Position numbers and translations under genes: made by a program. A model generated the notes under the pieces. That model saw nothing but the letters and a program-made list of their open reading frames with translations, was not told the DNA's origin and searched no databases. DNA of 15,036 bases, taken from positions 5,225 to 20,260 of the forward strand of contig FLMG01004275.1 of NCBI GenBank assembly GCA_900088475.1, written 5' to 3'. The stretch comes from Hyphochytrium catenoides (lineage: Eukaryota > Sar > Hyphochytriomycetes > Hyphochytriales > Hyphochytriaceae). Positions 15,023 to 15,036 of the stretch are shown one piece after another; positions within the stretch are counted from its first letter, which is position 1; each line of letters begins with the position of its first letter.

Positions 15023-15036
15023 ATGTGTTATGCTAG

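Noticed and set aside
1-15036. Operon, CRISPR, phage or other prokaryotic system
   Set aside because: GT-AG introns, CT-rich polypyrimidine tracts and a eukaryotic GT48 enzyme show this is nuclear eukaryotic DNA. No direct-repeat array or prokaryotic gene was seen.

Overview
The window is eukaryotic nuclear DNA. It holds two intron-rich protein-coding genes in tandem on the + strand, separated by about 1.35 kb without a recognisable gene. Introns are 97 to 712 nt, exons 18 to 699 nt, and all inferred splice sites are GT-AG. The introns are full of CT and GA simple repeats. I saw no tRNA, rRNA, CRISPR array, mobile element or prokaryotic operon structure. The glucan synthase is closer in motif content to plant callose synthases (GSL/CalS) than to fungal FKS proteins, but it carries loops those lack. 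A unicellular alga or protist with a beta-1,3-glucan wall or cyst (for example a chromerid-type alveolate or a stramenopile) would fit. That placement is a weak inference.

Region 1 (1-10306): a large 1,3-beta-glucan (callose) synthase gene, 5'-truncated by the window edge. Eighteen exons could be placed. Every exon phase agrees with the next, giving a continuous fragment of about 1962 residues ending in TGA at 10304-10306. The order is: FKS1-type N-terminal domain (FGFQ..NQRE, IWGEAAN), membrane segments with an unusually large Cys-rich loop, a cytosolic basic/Ser-rich linker, the conserved catalytic glucan-synthase domain ([55 protein letters not shown]), then the C-terminal multi-pass membrane domain. 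The enzyme would polymerise UDP-glucose into beta-1,3-glucan at the plasma membrane and extrude it.

Region 2 (10307-11656): 3' flank of the glucan synthase and 5' flank of the next gene. It contains a purine-rich stretch, a GC-rich patch, a perfect 12-bp palindrome and a canonical G-quadruplex motif.

Region 3 (11657-15022): a six-exon gene for a charged, partly coiled-coil protein of about 363 residues that I do not recognise. Its introns are large and almost wholly simple repeat. Nothing in the sequence links its function to the glucan synthase.

The most interesting points are the Cys-rich loops and the CxCxxC motif that this glucan synthase carries at sites where the plant family is short or different, and the GA-rich 5' / CT-rich 3' polarity of many introns, which would let them fold back on themselves.
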